The notes under the pieces were generated by a model that made no database searches, was not told the DNA's origin, and saw nothing but the letters and a program-made list of their open reading frames with translations. Position numbers and translations under genes: made by a program. From Arthrobacter sp. AQ5-05 (lineage in GTDB: Bacteria; Actinomycetota; Actinomycetes; Actinomycetales; Micrococcaceae), in NCBI RefSeq assembly GCF_003287975.1, contig NZ_QMKQ01000001.1:186001-250000 (forward strand): 64,000 nucleotides of DNA. Reading direction: 5' to 3'. Below are positions 44,889 to 54,300 of this stretch, one piece after another (positions within the stretch are counted from its first letter, which is position 1; the number at the start of each line of letters is the position of its first letter).

Positions 44889-46994
44889 GTGGCCAAAAGC
44901 GCTGACTACAACGCCCGACACCTATCCGTCCTGGAAGGTCTCGAGGCGGTTCGCAAACGTCCGGGCATGTACATCGGATCCACCGACTCTCGTGGACTCA
45001 TGCACTGCCTTTGGGAAATCATCGACAACTCCGTCGATGAGGCCCTCGCCGGCCACGGCCAGTCCATCAAGGTCCTCCTGCACCCGGACGGTTCGGTGGA
45101 GATCCACGATGACGGCCGCGGCATCCCCGTGGACATCGAACCGAAGACCGGGCTCTCCGGGGTCGAGGTCGTCTTCACCAAGCTCCACGCCGGCGGCAAG
45201 TTCGGCGGAGGCTCCTACACCGCTTCCGGCGGCCTGCACGGCGTGGGTGCATCCGTGGTCAACGCGCTCTCGGCGCGTTTGGACGTCGAGGTGGACCGCG
45301 GCGGCAAGACCTACGGGATGCAGTTCCGCCGCGGCGAGCCCGGCCGCTTCACCGACTCGGGCAAGCCCAAGCCCGATACGACCTTCGAGCCGTTTTCCAC
45401 GGCCTCGGTCCTCGACGTGGTGGGCAAGGCCAAGCGCGGGGTCACCGGAACCCGCGTACGGTACTGGGCCGACCGCCAGATTTTCACGCCCGATGCCAAG
45501 TTCTCCTACACCGAGCTGCAAGCCCGTGCCCGCCAGACGTCCTTCCTGGTGCCGGGCCTGAAGATCACGCTGCGCGACGAGCGCGGCCTGGCCGACACCC
45601 TGGGTGCGGACGGCCCCTACGAGGAGGTCTTCCAGCACGACGGCGGGATTTCCGAGTTCGTGGAGTACCTGGCCAACGACGCGGCGGTCACCGACATCTG
45701 GCGTTTCCACGGTTCCGGGACGTTCAAGGAATCGGTACCAGTCATTGACGAGTCCGGCCACAGCCGGATCACCGAGGTCGAGCGGACCTGCGAGGTCGAC
45801 ATCGCCCTGCGCTGGGGGATCGGCTACGAGACGTCCCTGCGCTCCTTCGTGAACATCATCTCCACGCCCAAGGGAGGCACCCACCAGACGGGCTTCGAGC
45901 AGGCCCTGCTGAAAACCTTCCGCAAGGTCATCGAAACCAACGCCCGCAAGCTCAAGGCCGGCAACGACAAGATCGAGAAGGACGACGTCGGTGCCGGGCT
46001 CACCGCCGTGCTGACCGTTCGCCTGGCCGAACCGCAGTTCGAGGGCCAGACCAAGGAAATCCTGGGCACCTCCGCGGTGCGCCAGATCGTGGCCAAGGTC
46101 GTGGAAAAGAGCCTTGCGGCGAAGTTGAACTCGACCGCCAAGGGAGACAAGACCCAGGCGGCGATGCTCCTGGAAAAGGTCGTCAGCGAAATGAAGTCGC
46201 GCATCTCCGCGCGCGTCCACAAGGAAACCCAGCGGCGCAAGAACGCCCTGGAAACCTCCTCGCTTCCCACCAAGCTGGCCGATTGCCGCAGCACCGACAC
46301 CCAGAAGACCGAACTGTTCATCGTCGAGGGTGACAGCGCATTGGGCACGGCCAGGCTGGCGCGTTCCTCGGACTTCCAGGCACTGCTGCCGATCCGCGGC
46401 AAGATCCTCAACGTGCAAAAGGCCTCGGTGGCAGACATGCTCTCCAACGCCGAATGCGCGGCCCTGATCCAGGTCGTGGGGGCCGGCTCGGGACGAAGCT
46501 TCGACCTATCCTCGGCCCGCTACGGCAAGGTCGTGTTGATGACCGACGCCGACGTCGACGGCGCACATATCCGCACGTTGCTGCTGACCCTGTTCTTCCG
46601 CTACATGCGCCCCATGGTCGAGGCCGGGCGGGTCTACGCGGCCGTGCCGCCGCTGCACCGGGTCGAGGTCATCAACCACGGTGCCAAGGACAACGAGATG
46701 GTGTACACCTATTCGGAGAACGAGCTGCACGAGGTGCTGGCCGCCCTGGAAAAGGCCGGCAAACGCTACAAGGAGCCGATCCAGCGCTACAAGGGCCTGG
46801 GTGAGATGGACGCGGACCAGCTGGCGGAAACGACCATGGATCCCCGCCACCGGACGTTGCGCCGGGTGGGGCTGGAACATGCGGAATCGGCCGAGCGGGT
46901 CTTTGACCTGCTGATGGGTTCGGATGTTGCCCCGCGCAAGGAATTCATCATCTCCGGTGCCGAACGCCTCGAACGCGATCGCATCGACGCCTAG
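44889..46994 (+). CDS. parE: DNA topoisomerase IV subunit B (ParE)
   Basis: 701 residues, type IIA topoisomerase ATPase subunit. GHKL ATPase motifs: EIIDNSVDEALAG, HDDGRGIPVD, LHAGGKFGGGSYTASGGLHGVGASVVNALS. TOPRIM region: VEGDSALGTARLARSSDFQALLPIRGKILNV and LMTDADVDGAHIRTLLLTLFFR. The Leu and Thr in EGDSALGTA differ from GyrB (EGDSAGGSA) and fit actinobacterial ParE. Its partner parC lies 8.4 kb downstream on the opposite strand. GTG start. Confidence 0.93.
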   Translation: MAKSADYNARHLSVLEGLEAVRKRPGMYIGSTDSRGLMHCLWEIIDNSVDEALAGHGQSIKVLLHPDGSVEIHDDGRGIPVDIEPKTGLSGVEVVFTKLHAGGKFGGGSYTASGGLHGVGASVVNALSARLDVEVDRGGKTYGMQFRRGEPGRFTDSGKPKPDTTFEPFSTASVLDVVGKAKRGVTGTRVRYWADRQIFTPDAKFSYTELQARARQTSFLVPGLKITLRDERGLADTLGADGPYEEVFQHDGGISEFVEYLANDAAVTDIWRFHGSGTFKESVPVIDESGHSRITEVERTCEVDIALRWGIGYETSLRSFVNIISTPKGGTHQTGFEQALLKTFRKVIETNARKLKAGNDKIEKDDVGAGLTAVLTVRLAEPQFEGQTKEILGTSAVRQIVAKVVEKSLAAKLNSTAKGDKTQAAMLLEKVVSEMKSRISARVHKETQRRKNALETSSLPTKLADCRSTDTQKTELFIVEGDSALGTARLARSSDFQALLPIRGKILNVQKASVADMLSNAECAALIQVVGAGSGRSFDLSSARYGKVVLMTDADVDGAHIRTLLLTLFFRYMRPMVEAGRVYAAVPPLHRVEVINHGAKDNEMVYTYSENELHEVLAALEKAGKRYKEPIQRYKGLGEMDADQLAETTMDPRHRTLRRVGLEHAESAERVFDLLMGSDVAPRKEFIISGAERLERDRIDA

Positions 46995-47003
46995 GGCGAC
47001 AAA

Positions 47004-47046
47004 CAAAGGTCGGCCGGTTCCCTTCGGGGGAATCCGCCGACCTTTG
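47004..47046. terminator. Bidirectional terminator between parE and the M56 protease gene
   Basis: 11-bp arms CAAAGGTCGGC (47004-47014) and GCCGACCTTTG (47036-47046), with a second imperfect GGTTCCC/GGGAATCC hairpin capped by TTC inside. Confidence 0.8.
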
Positions 47047-47083
47047 CCTAACGGCTGGGGTCGGGAATCGGGTGTCCGGGCGG

Positions 47084-48046
47084 TCAGCTGAAGAGACCCG
47101 GTGCCACCAGCATGGTGGTCGGCAGTGCCAGGAGCAGCAGGGCCGCCGCAAGGATCGTGGCGCGCATGGCCGCAGGCAGCGGGGGCTTGGGAGTCAGCAG
47201 GCGGCGCAGGCGATGGGAGGATAGCTCCTCGGTCGGGGCGCCGCCGGTTCCGGCGGCCGGCAGGGGGGCCGCGGACTTCCCGGATGGCTCGCCCAGGGCG
47301 CCTGTGGCAACAGTGAGCAGGGCCCGCAACAGCACAGGGGCCGTGACCTCGCGCAGGGCGGCGTCGTCGGCAAGCATCTCGACCAGCTCCTGGACGGCGG
47401 CAAGCGAAAGCTTCGAGGTCGGAAGCCACGGCAGGGCGTCGTTCCACGAGGCGAAGGCCAGCAAGAGCAGGTCGTGGCGTTGTTCCAGGTGCGCCTTTTC
47501 ATGGGCGAGGACCGCGCGCAGCTCATCGGGACTCAGGCGCTTGACCAGGCCGCGGGAGAGCACCGTGACCGAGCCGGTGAAGCCCGGCAGGCAGTAGGCG
47601 ATGGGGGTCTCGTGGTCAAGGACCAGCGTGCCGGGATTGCCGGCGGATTCCTCGGTGAGCAGCGAAAGGATGTGCCGGTGCCGGGCCCGTTGGCGCGTGA
47701 TGCGCCAGGCTGCCCGGATCAGGGTGAGGACCAGGTGGAAACCCAGCAGGGCCGCGGTGCTCAGCGCAAAGATGTGGATGGTGCCGGGCGAGTTGGCCTC
47801 CGGATCACCCAGGACGAGCCGGAGCCCGCCGCGGAGCGCTCCGATCAAGGTGTCGCCCAGCGGATCGAGGCCCCAAAAAAGAAGTGCGCCGATCATCGAC
47901 AGTCCACCGGCCAGGGCGATGGCCTGCCACACAACCATCGCGGCAAAGGGGGATCTGGCGGTCCAATGGGCGCGCGAAAGGGCGACGGGTATCGGCCATG
48001 CAAGAAGCAGGGCCAGTCCCGCCAGGAGATAGGACGTCAGCAGCAC
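47084..48046 (-). CDS. M56-family membrane metalloprotease (BlaR1-like, no sensor domain)
   Basis: 320 residues, GTG start. Three N-terminal transmembrane helices (about 4-20, 35-57, 93-113), a cytoplasmic M56 domain with zinc site HEKAH (in LAHEKAHLEQRHDLL), the downstream ELVEMLADDAAL segment expected to give the third ligand, and a final helix (about 296-318). Unlike BlaR1/MecR1 there is no C-terminal penicillin-binding domain. In the family, the protease is activated by a signal and inactivates the BlaI-type repressor; here the repressor is the gene just upstream (24-nt gap). The signal is unknown. Confidence 0.88.
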   Translation of the reverse strand: MLLTSYLLAGLALLLAWPIPVALSRAHWTARSPFAAMVVWQAIALAGGLSMIGALLFWGLDPLGDTLIGALRGGLRLVLGDPEANSPGTIHIFALSTAALLGFHLVLTLIRAAWRITRQRARHRHILSLLTEESAGNPGTLVLDHETPIAYCLPGFTGSVTVLSRGLVKRLSPDELRAVLAHEKAHLEQRHDLLLLAFASWNDALPWLPTSKLSLAAVQELVEMLADDAALREVTAPVLLRALLTVATGALGEPSGKSAAPLPAAGTGGAPTEELSSHRLRRLLTPKPPLPAAMRATILAAALLLLALPTTMLVAPGLFS

Positions 48047-48070
48047 GTTCGTTGACCGTGCCGATCGTCG

Positions 48071-48445
48071 CTAGGCGTTACGCGGGGTATCGAGGAGCAG
48101 GCGCAGGGACTGGGCTTCCTCGGCGGAGATGCCCCCGATGAAGCGAGCCAGCACGGCTTCGCGATCCAGCACGGTACCCAGTGCTTCGTTCATCAAGGAC
48201 ACGGTGTGTTCCTCGCGGCTTGTCACCGAGGTGTAGCGGTGCGGGCGGATGTCGCGTTCACGCGCCACCAGGCCCTTCTTTTCCAGCCGGGCCAGAACCG
48301 TCAGGACGGTGGTCACTGCAAGTTCCTTGCTGTCGACGCCGCCGGGCGCCGCAAGCAGGTCGCGAAGTTCATTGGCTGTGAGCGGGGTTTCGGCATCCCA
48401 AAGTAGATCCATTACTGCGCGTTCAAGGTCGCCAAGAGTGGCCAA
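48071..48445 (-). CDS. BlaI/MecI/CopY-family transcriptional repressor
   Basis: 124 residues, TTG start with AAGGA 6 nt upstream. Winged-helix N-terminal domain (GDLERAVMDLLWDAETPLTANELRDLL ... VTTVLTVLARLEKKGLVARER) and a C-terminal dimerisation helix that carries the cleavage region in the family. It is cotranscribed with the M56 protease and divergent from cydA. Twin TTCTAC-N5-GTAGAA palindromes in the shared intergenic region, nearer cydA, are its likely operators. Confidence 0.92.
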   Translation of the reverse strand: MATLGDLERAVMDLLWDAETPLTANELRDLLAAPGGVDSKELAVTTVLTVLARLEKKGLVARERDIRPHRYTSVTSREEHTVSLMNEALGTVLDREAVLARFIGGISAEEAQSLRLLLDTPRNA

Positions 48446-48555
48446 TCTAATTCCTTACAAAGTATTCCAAGCCCCGTGCAGCTAACGCAGGGGCCGACGG
48501 TCGGTGCCCTGGGCGCTTCCCGTTATGCACCAGTTTACCGCGTCCGGCGCAAATG

Positions 48556-48594
48556 TTCTACAGTGGGTAGAAACAAGTTCTACGATGCGTAGAA
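48556..48594 (+). promoter_or_regulatory. Tandem BlaI-type operators upstream of cydA
   Basis: Two perfect inverted repeats TTCTAC-N5-GTAGAA at 48556-48572 and 48578-48594; the second extends to AGTTCTAC/GTAGAACT. Centres are 22 bp apart, two helical turns, so both dimers would bind the same DNA face. Their spacing from the cydA ATG (55-95 nt) puts them over its core promoter. Confidence 0.72.
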
Positions 48595-48649
48595 CTCGTG
48601 GCGACGGGCCGACGCTGAGCCCGCGAATTTCTGCATTGAAGGGTTTGGC

Positions 48650-50224
48650 ATGGATGCACTGGAAATTGCCAGATGGCAATTTGGTATCACCACCGTTTAT
48701 CACTTCCTGATGGTCCCACTCACCATTGGCCTGGGCCTGGTGGTCGCGGTGCTGCAGACCGCCTGGCACCGCACCGGCAAGGAAGAGTACCTGCGCATGA
48801 CCAAGTTCTGGGGAAAGCTCTTCCTCATCAACTTCATCATGGGCGTGGCCACCGGCATCGTCCAGGAATTCCAGTTCGGCATGGCATGGAGCGAATACAG
48901 CCGCTTCGTCGGGGACGTCTTTGGCGCACCGTTGGCCATGGAGGCCCTGCTGGCATTCTTCGTCGAATCAACCTTCCTCGGACTCTGGATCTTCGGCTGG
49001 GACAGGTTGCCCAGGCGCATCCACCTGGCCGCCATCTGGATCGCGTCGCTGGCCAGCATCTTCTCGGCCTACTTCATCCTTGTGGCCAACTCCTGGATGC
49101 AGCACCCGGTGGGCACCGAAATAGTCAACGGCCGGGCAGTGATGACCGACGCCTGGGCCGTGTTCACCAACAACACCGCACTGGTCACCTTCCCGCACAC
49201 CATCTTCGGGGCCTTCGCGGTGGCCGGCGGATTCCTGCTGGGCATCTCCTGGTACCACCTGTACAAGCGCCGCCAATCCGGGATAGACACCGTCGATGCC
49301 GATGGGAAGGTCGTGGTGGGGGAGTCCGCAACCCTGGGCCGGAACCGAGACAGGATCGACTACAGGGTCTGGATCAAGTCCCTGCGCATCGGCGCCGTCG
49401 TTGCCATGGTGGCCTTTGCAGGTGTGGCCCTTTCCGGACACGCGCAGGCCCAGCTGATGATCCAGCAGCAGCCCATGAAGATGGCGGCGGCCGAAGCCGC
49501 ATGCCACGACGGCACCGGATTCTCCCTGCTGTCCATCGGGGACCTGCGCAGCGGCGGGGCAACAACCTGCGACGACGTGGTCGGGGTCTTTGAGATCCCG
49601 GGGCTGTTGTCCTTCCTCGCGTACGACAACTTCACCACCGAGGTCAAGGGCGTCAACACGTTGCTGCCCGAGTACCAGGAAAAATACGGGACCCACCTGC
49701 CCGACAACCCGATCTACGGCGACCGCGCAGGAACCGAGATCAACTACCTGCCGGTCATGGAAGTCACCTACTGGGGCTTCCGCTTGATGATCACCCTCGG
49801 CGGCCTGTCGGCGGTAGCCGCGGCCGTGGCCCTGTGGCTGACCCGCAAGGGGACCGTGCCGCACAGCAAATGGATCTCCCGGCTTGCACTGTTCGGCATG
49901 CTGGCCCCCTTCGGGGCCAACTCCGCCGGCTGGATCTTCACCGAGATGGGCCGCCAGCCCTTCGTCGTGGCACCCAACCCGAGCTTCGAAGGCATCGACC
50001 AGGTGTTCATGCACACGGCCGCCGCCGTCTCCCCGGGAGTCAGCGCCGGGGAGATGCTCTTCTCGCTGATCGTCCTCACACTGATCTACGCGGTCCTGCT
50101 GGTGGTCGAGGTCGTCCTGCTCACCCGCTACGTGCGCGGCGGCATCGGATCGGCCATGCCCGAACTGCGCGACCACCCCGACGACGGCCAGCAGGACACC
50201 GACGTGCTGTCCTTCGCCTACTGA
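48650..50224 (+). CDS. cydA: Cytochrome bd ubiquinol/menaquinol oxidase subunit I
   Basis: 524 residues, nine transmembrane helices. Heme ligands: His18 in the segment VYHFLMVPLTIG near the N-terminus, and the His in VTFPHTIFGAF. EFQFGMAWSEYSRFVGDVFGAPLAMEALLAFF is the strongly conserved helix-3 region. The quinol loop (about 250-330) contains Cys285 and Cys307, reminiscent of the disulfide reported in the mycobacterial Q-loop. It is the first gene of cydA-cydB-cydDC. GAAGGG ribosome-binding site. Expression is probably controlled by the divergent BlaI-type repressor. Confidence 0.96.
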   Translation: MDALEIARWQFGITTVYHFLMVPLTIGLGLVVAVLQTAWHRTGKEEYLRMTKFWGKLFLINFIMGVATGIVQEFQFGMAWSEYSRFVGDVFGAPLAMEALLAFFVESTFLGLWIFGWDRLPRRIHLAAIWIASLASIFSAYFILVANSWMQHPVGTEIVNGRAVMTDAWAVFTNNTALVTFPHTIFGAFAVAGGFLLGISWYHLYKRRQSGIDTVDADGKVVVGESATLGRNRDRIDYRVWIKSLRIGAVVAMVAFAGVALSGHAQAQLMIQQQPMKMAAAEAACHDGTGFSLLSIGDLRSGGATTCDDVVGVFEIPGLLSFLAYDNFTTEVKGVNTLLPEYQEKYGTHLPDNPIYGDRAGTEINYLPVMEVTYWGFRLMITLGGLSAVAAAVALWLTRKGTVPHSKWISRLALFGMLAPFGANSAGWIFTEMGRQPFVVAPNPSFEGIDQVFMHTAAAVSPGVSAGEMLFSLIVLTLIYAVLLVVEVVLLTRYVRGGIGSAMPELRDHPDDGQQDTDVLSFAY

Positions 50225-50255
50225 CCAGCCGACCAACGAGTTAGGACACTTTTTC

Positions 50256-51278
50256 GTGGAATTCCTTCCCACCTTGTGGTTCATCCTGATAGCCGTGCTC
50301 TGGGGCGGTTACCTCTTCCTCGAGGGCTTCGACCTGGGCGTGGGCATGCTCATGAAGACCTTCGCCCGGAACGAGAAACAACGCCGCGTGCTGCTCAACA
50401 CCATCGGACCGGTCTGGGACGGCAACGAGGTGTGGCTGATCACCGCCGGCGCCGCGACGTTCGCCGCGTTCCCGTACTGGTATGCCTCGCTTTTCTCGGC
50501 CCTCTATATCCCGCTGGTCCTGGTGCTCGTGGCACTGATCTTCCGTGCCGTGGCCTTCGAATACCGCGGCAAGGCCCACACCCGCACCGCGCGCAACGCC
50601 TGGGACTGGGCGATCTGCCTCGGCTCCTTCACCGCGGCGTTCGGTGTCGGCGCGATGCTCGCGCTGAGCACCACCGGGCTGCCGCTGAATGCCAACGGCG
50701 ACCGCGTCGGCGGGCCCTTCGCCTGGTTCAACATCTACGCGGTCCTGGGCGGCGTCGGGGTCGTCGCCTTCTGCCTGGTCCAGGGCCTGGCATTCCTCGG
50801 TTTGAAGACCGACGGGGAGATCCGCACGCGGGCCGCCCGGATCCTGGCCCGCTGGCTGCCGGTGGCATTGTTGCCGCTGGCCGCGTGGGCGGTGGCCGTC
50901 GCGCTGCTGAACAACAGCGCCACGGCCCTGGCCCCGCTGGGGCTGGCCGTGTGCGCACTGGTGTTTGCCTGGATCCATGCCCGCAAGACCAACGAGGGCC
51001 TGGCCTTCATCGGGATGGGCATCTTCCTGCTGGCCGGTGTTGCTGCGATCTTTGTGGCCGCATACCCCAACGTGCTGCCCTCCACCATCGACGCCGCCTA
51101 CAACCTGACCGTCACCAACGCATCCTCCAGCCCCTACACGCTCAAGCTCATGAGCATCGTGGCGGCGTTCGGGCTGCCGCTGGTGCTGGCCTACCAGGGA
51201 TGGACCTACTGGGTGTTCCGCAAGCGCATCAGCGAGGCCCACATCCCCGAGGCCCACGCCGTGACACCGATCGTCTGA
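50256..51278 (+). CDS. cydB: Cytochrome bd oxidase subunit II
   Basis: 340 residues with eight or nine transmembrane segments. Conserved N-terminal FILIAVLWGGYLFLEGFDLGVGML and NTIGPVWDGNEVWLITAGAATFAAFP. YWYASLFSALYIPLVLVLVALIFRAVAFEYRGK is typical of the family. GTG start with AGGAC 9 nt upstream. 31 nt downstream of cydA. Subunit II stabilises the oxidase and has no heme of its own in most bd oxidases. Confidence 0.95.
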   Translation: MEFLPTLWFILIAVLWGGYLFLEGFDLGVGMLMKTFARNEKQRRVLLNTIGPVWDGNEVWLITAGAATFAAFPYWYASLFSALYIPLVLVLVALIFRAVAFEYRGKAHTRTARNAWDWAICLGSFTAAFGVGAMLALSTTGLPLNANGDRVGGPFAWFNIYAVLGGVGVVAFCLVQGLAFLGLKTDGEIRTRAARILARWLPVALLPLAAWAVAVALLNNSATALAPLGLAVCALVFAWIHARKTNEGLAFIGMGIFLLAGVAAIFVAAYPNVLPSTIDAAYNLTVTNASSSPYTLKLMSIVAAFGLPLVLAYQGWTYWVFRKRISEAHIPEAHAVTPIV

Positions 51279-51303
51279 GCACCGGCAGGAGAAGACCCAC
51301 ACC

Positions 51304-54300
51304 ATGAAACCCCTACTGCCCGCAGGAACCGGATCACGTATTGTGTTGGCGCTGCTCGCCGGGCTGGCAGCTCTCAAGGCAATCGGGCTGATCCTGCTCG
51401 CCGACGCCCTGGCCACGGCAATCGCCCAGCTGGCCGGCACCGGCACCGCCGATGTGCAAAGGCTGCTGGCCCTGGGGCTGGCCGGGGCGCTGCTGCGCGC
51501 CGGCGCCGTCTGGGGCACCCAATTCGCGGCACGGCATGCCGGTCTGGGGTCCAAGGAGAAGCTGCGCGGGCAGCTCATGAACGTGGGCCTGTCCGGAAGC
51601 GGTGCGGAAACCGGGTCGGGCCAGGAGCACGGGGCACTTGCGGCCCTGGCCAGCCGCGGGCTCGACGGATTGGACAACTACTACACCAAATACCTGCCGG
51701 CCGTTGTCGCCGCATCGGTCATCCCGGTCATGGTCGTGGCGCGGGTGCTGGTGGCCGACTGGGTCTCGGCCCTGGTCATCGTGTTGACCCTGCCGCTGGT
51801 TCCGGTGTTCATGATCCTCATCGGGCTGCATACGGTCGAACGGGTCAAGGCGGCCGCCGCCGGGCTGGATCGGCTGTCGAACCAGTTGCTTGAACTCGCC
51901 CAGGGTTTGCCGGCGCTGATCGGCTTGCGCCGCGCCAAGGGCAAGGGCCGTGCCCTGGCGCAGGTCTCCGAGGGGTACCGGGAAAGCAGCATGAAAACGC
52001 TGCGCACCGCTTTCCTTTCCGGCCTTGCCCTTGAACTGATTGCCACGATTTCGGTGGCGGTGGTCGCGGTGTTCATCGGTGTGCGGCTTGTCTACGGGCA
52101 CATGGGACTCGAGGCCGGGCTGCTGGCGCTGGTCCTGGCCCCGGAGGCCTACCTTCCGCTGCGCGAACTCGGTGCCGCCTACCACGCCTCCGAGGACGGG
52201 GTCGAGGCGCTGGAACGCAGCGAAAAGTTCATCGCGGGCGGCACACCCGAACCGGCTTCCGGTGCCACGCGGTGCCCGTCCGCGGCGAACGCGCTTGAAA
52301 TCCGCAACCTCACGGTGCACCACCCCGGACGCACCGAACCGGTGCTGCGCAACCTTGACCTCGAGCTTGGGCGCGGCCGGGTCCATGTCCTGGACGGGGC
52401 AAGCGGCACCGGCAAGAGCACGCTGTTGCATGCGGTGCTCGGGCAGCTTGCCGCAAGCGGCATGGAGGGCAGCATCGCCGTGCGACCCGAACGCACCGCC
52501 TGGATCTCCCAGCACCCGCGGTTCACCGAGGAAACCGTGCGCGGCGAAATCATGCTCCACGCAGGGAACACGCTGGACGAAGCGGGCCTCGCCACGGTGT
52601 GTGGAGATGCGAACATCACCCACCTGGCCGAACGCAGGCTTGTCGATTGCAGCCCGGGGGAATTGCGCCGCGTCGCCGTGGCCCGGGTGCTGGCCCGAGT
52701 TGCCACGGATCCCGACGTCGAACTGGTCCTCGCCGACGAGCCGACGGCGCACCTCGACGAGGTCTCCGCCGCCCGCATCAGGGCGGCACTGGCTCGGCTC
52801 TCGGTTGGCTGTGCGCTGCTCGTGGCAACCCATGACCGCGCGCTGGCGGCCTCGCTGCGCGGCCAGGATGCGCCGGCCGCCGCCAGCCGTCCGGATTCCC
52901 CGACCGGCTCGCAGATCCCGCGCCCGGGTGCGCCCGAGCTCCGCCGGGACCAGGCACCCGCCGGGAAGCGCACACCGTCCCACTGGAACCTGCTGCGTTC
53001 GCTGCCGTGGTTCCGGGGTGGCCTGGGCCTGGGGTTGCTGCTGGCGGTGCTGGCGGCGCTTTTCGGCGTGGGCCTGACCGGGATTTCCGGTTGGCTGATC
53101 GTCACGGCCAGTCACCAGCCGCCCATGCTCCACCTGATGGTCGCCATCGTCGGGGTGCGCACCTTCGGCATCGGCCGCTCGGTGCTCCGCTACGCCGAAC
53201 AGCTCAAGATCCACGATGCGGTGTTGCGCTTCTCCGGAAACCTTCGCCAGCGACTCTGGGATGCGCTTGTCGCCCAACCGAAGATGTGGGGCGGGCTCAC
53301 CCGCTCCGGTGCGGCGCTGGGACACCTGGTGGCCGAGGTCGACGAGGTCCGCGATGCGGTTCCCCGGGTGCTGGTCCCGCCCGTTGCCGGCGTGGCTACC
53401 TGGGCCGTGGTCAGCATCGGGATCGGTTTCTGGGCGCCGCAGGCCCTGTGGCTGTCGATGGTGCTGGGCGTGCTCGCCTTTGTCGCGCTTCCGCTGGCAG
53501 TGCTGGCCGCCGAAAAGCGCACCACCATTGCCGTGAGCGCACACCGCATCTGGCTGGGCTTCAGGGTCCCGACCCTGTTGCGTGCCGCGCCCGACCTGCG
53601 CGCCAATCATGCCGCGGGCACCGCCCTTGCGCAGTTCGCCGGTGAAGACGCCAAGGCCACGGCATCGCTCCGGGCCACGGCCCGCGGTGCGGGCCTGGCC
53701 CAGGGAGGCGCCGCTTTGCTCAGTGCCGTCGCCGCGGTGCTGGCCGTGGCCGTGACAACCGGCGGGGGAGAGGCAGCCGCCGTTGCCGGGCTGCTGCTCC
53801 TTGCCCTGGGCGAACCGATCGCCAACACCGCCACCTCCGTGCAGCAGCTGCCGCAACTCGACGACGTGCTCAAACGCGTGTGGACCAATATCGAGGCTGC
53901 CCCGGCACACGCCCCGCTGGCCGAAGACCGGGCCCCGGAGCAGGACGGAACCCGGGAAACCGGCATGGGTATCCGGCTTTCCAATGTCAGTGCGGGCTGG
54001 GATGATGGCCTGCCGGTCATTGAACACGCGGATATCGAGGTTGGGGCAGGTCGGTGGGTGGGACTGACCGGACCCTCCGGATCCGGCAAATCAACCATTC
54101 TTGCCACGTTCCTGGGGGCCCTTCCGCCATTGGGGGGAACGGTGCAGGTCAAGCACCGCGGTGGGCAATGGATGGAAGCAACCCCCGCCGATCTGGCCGC
54201 GGTGTCCTGGTGCCCGCAGGAAGCGCATCTTTTCGATTCCTCGGTCCGCTCCAACCTTTGCCTGGGCCGCGGCCTCGAGGACCAACCCGGCGACGGCGAA

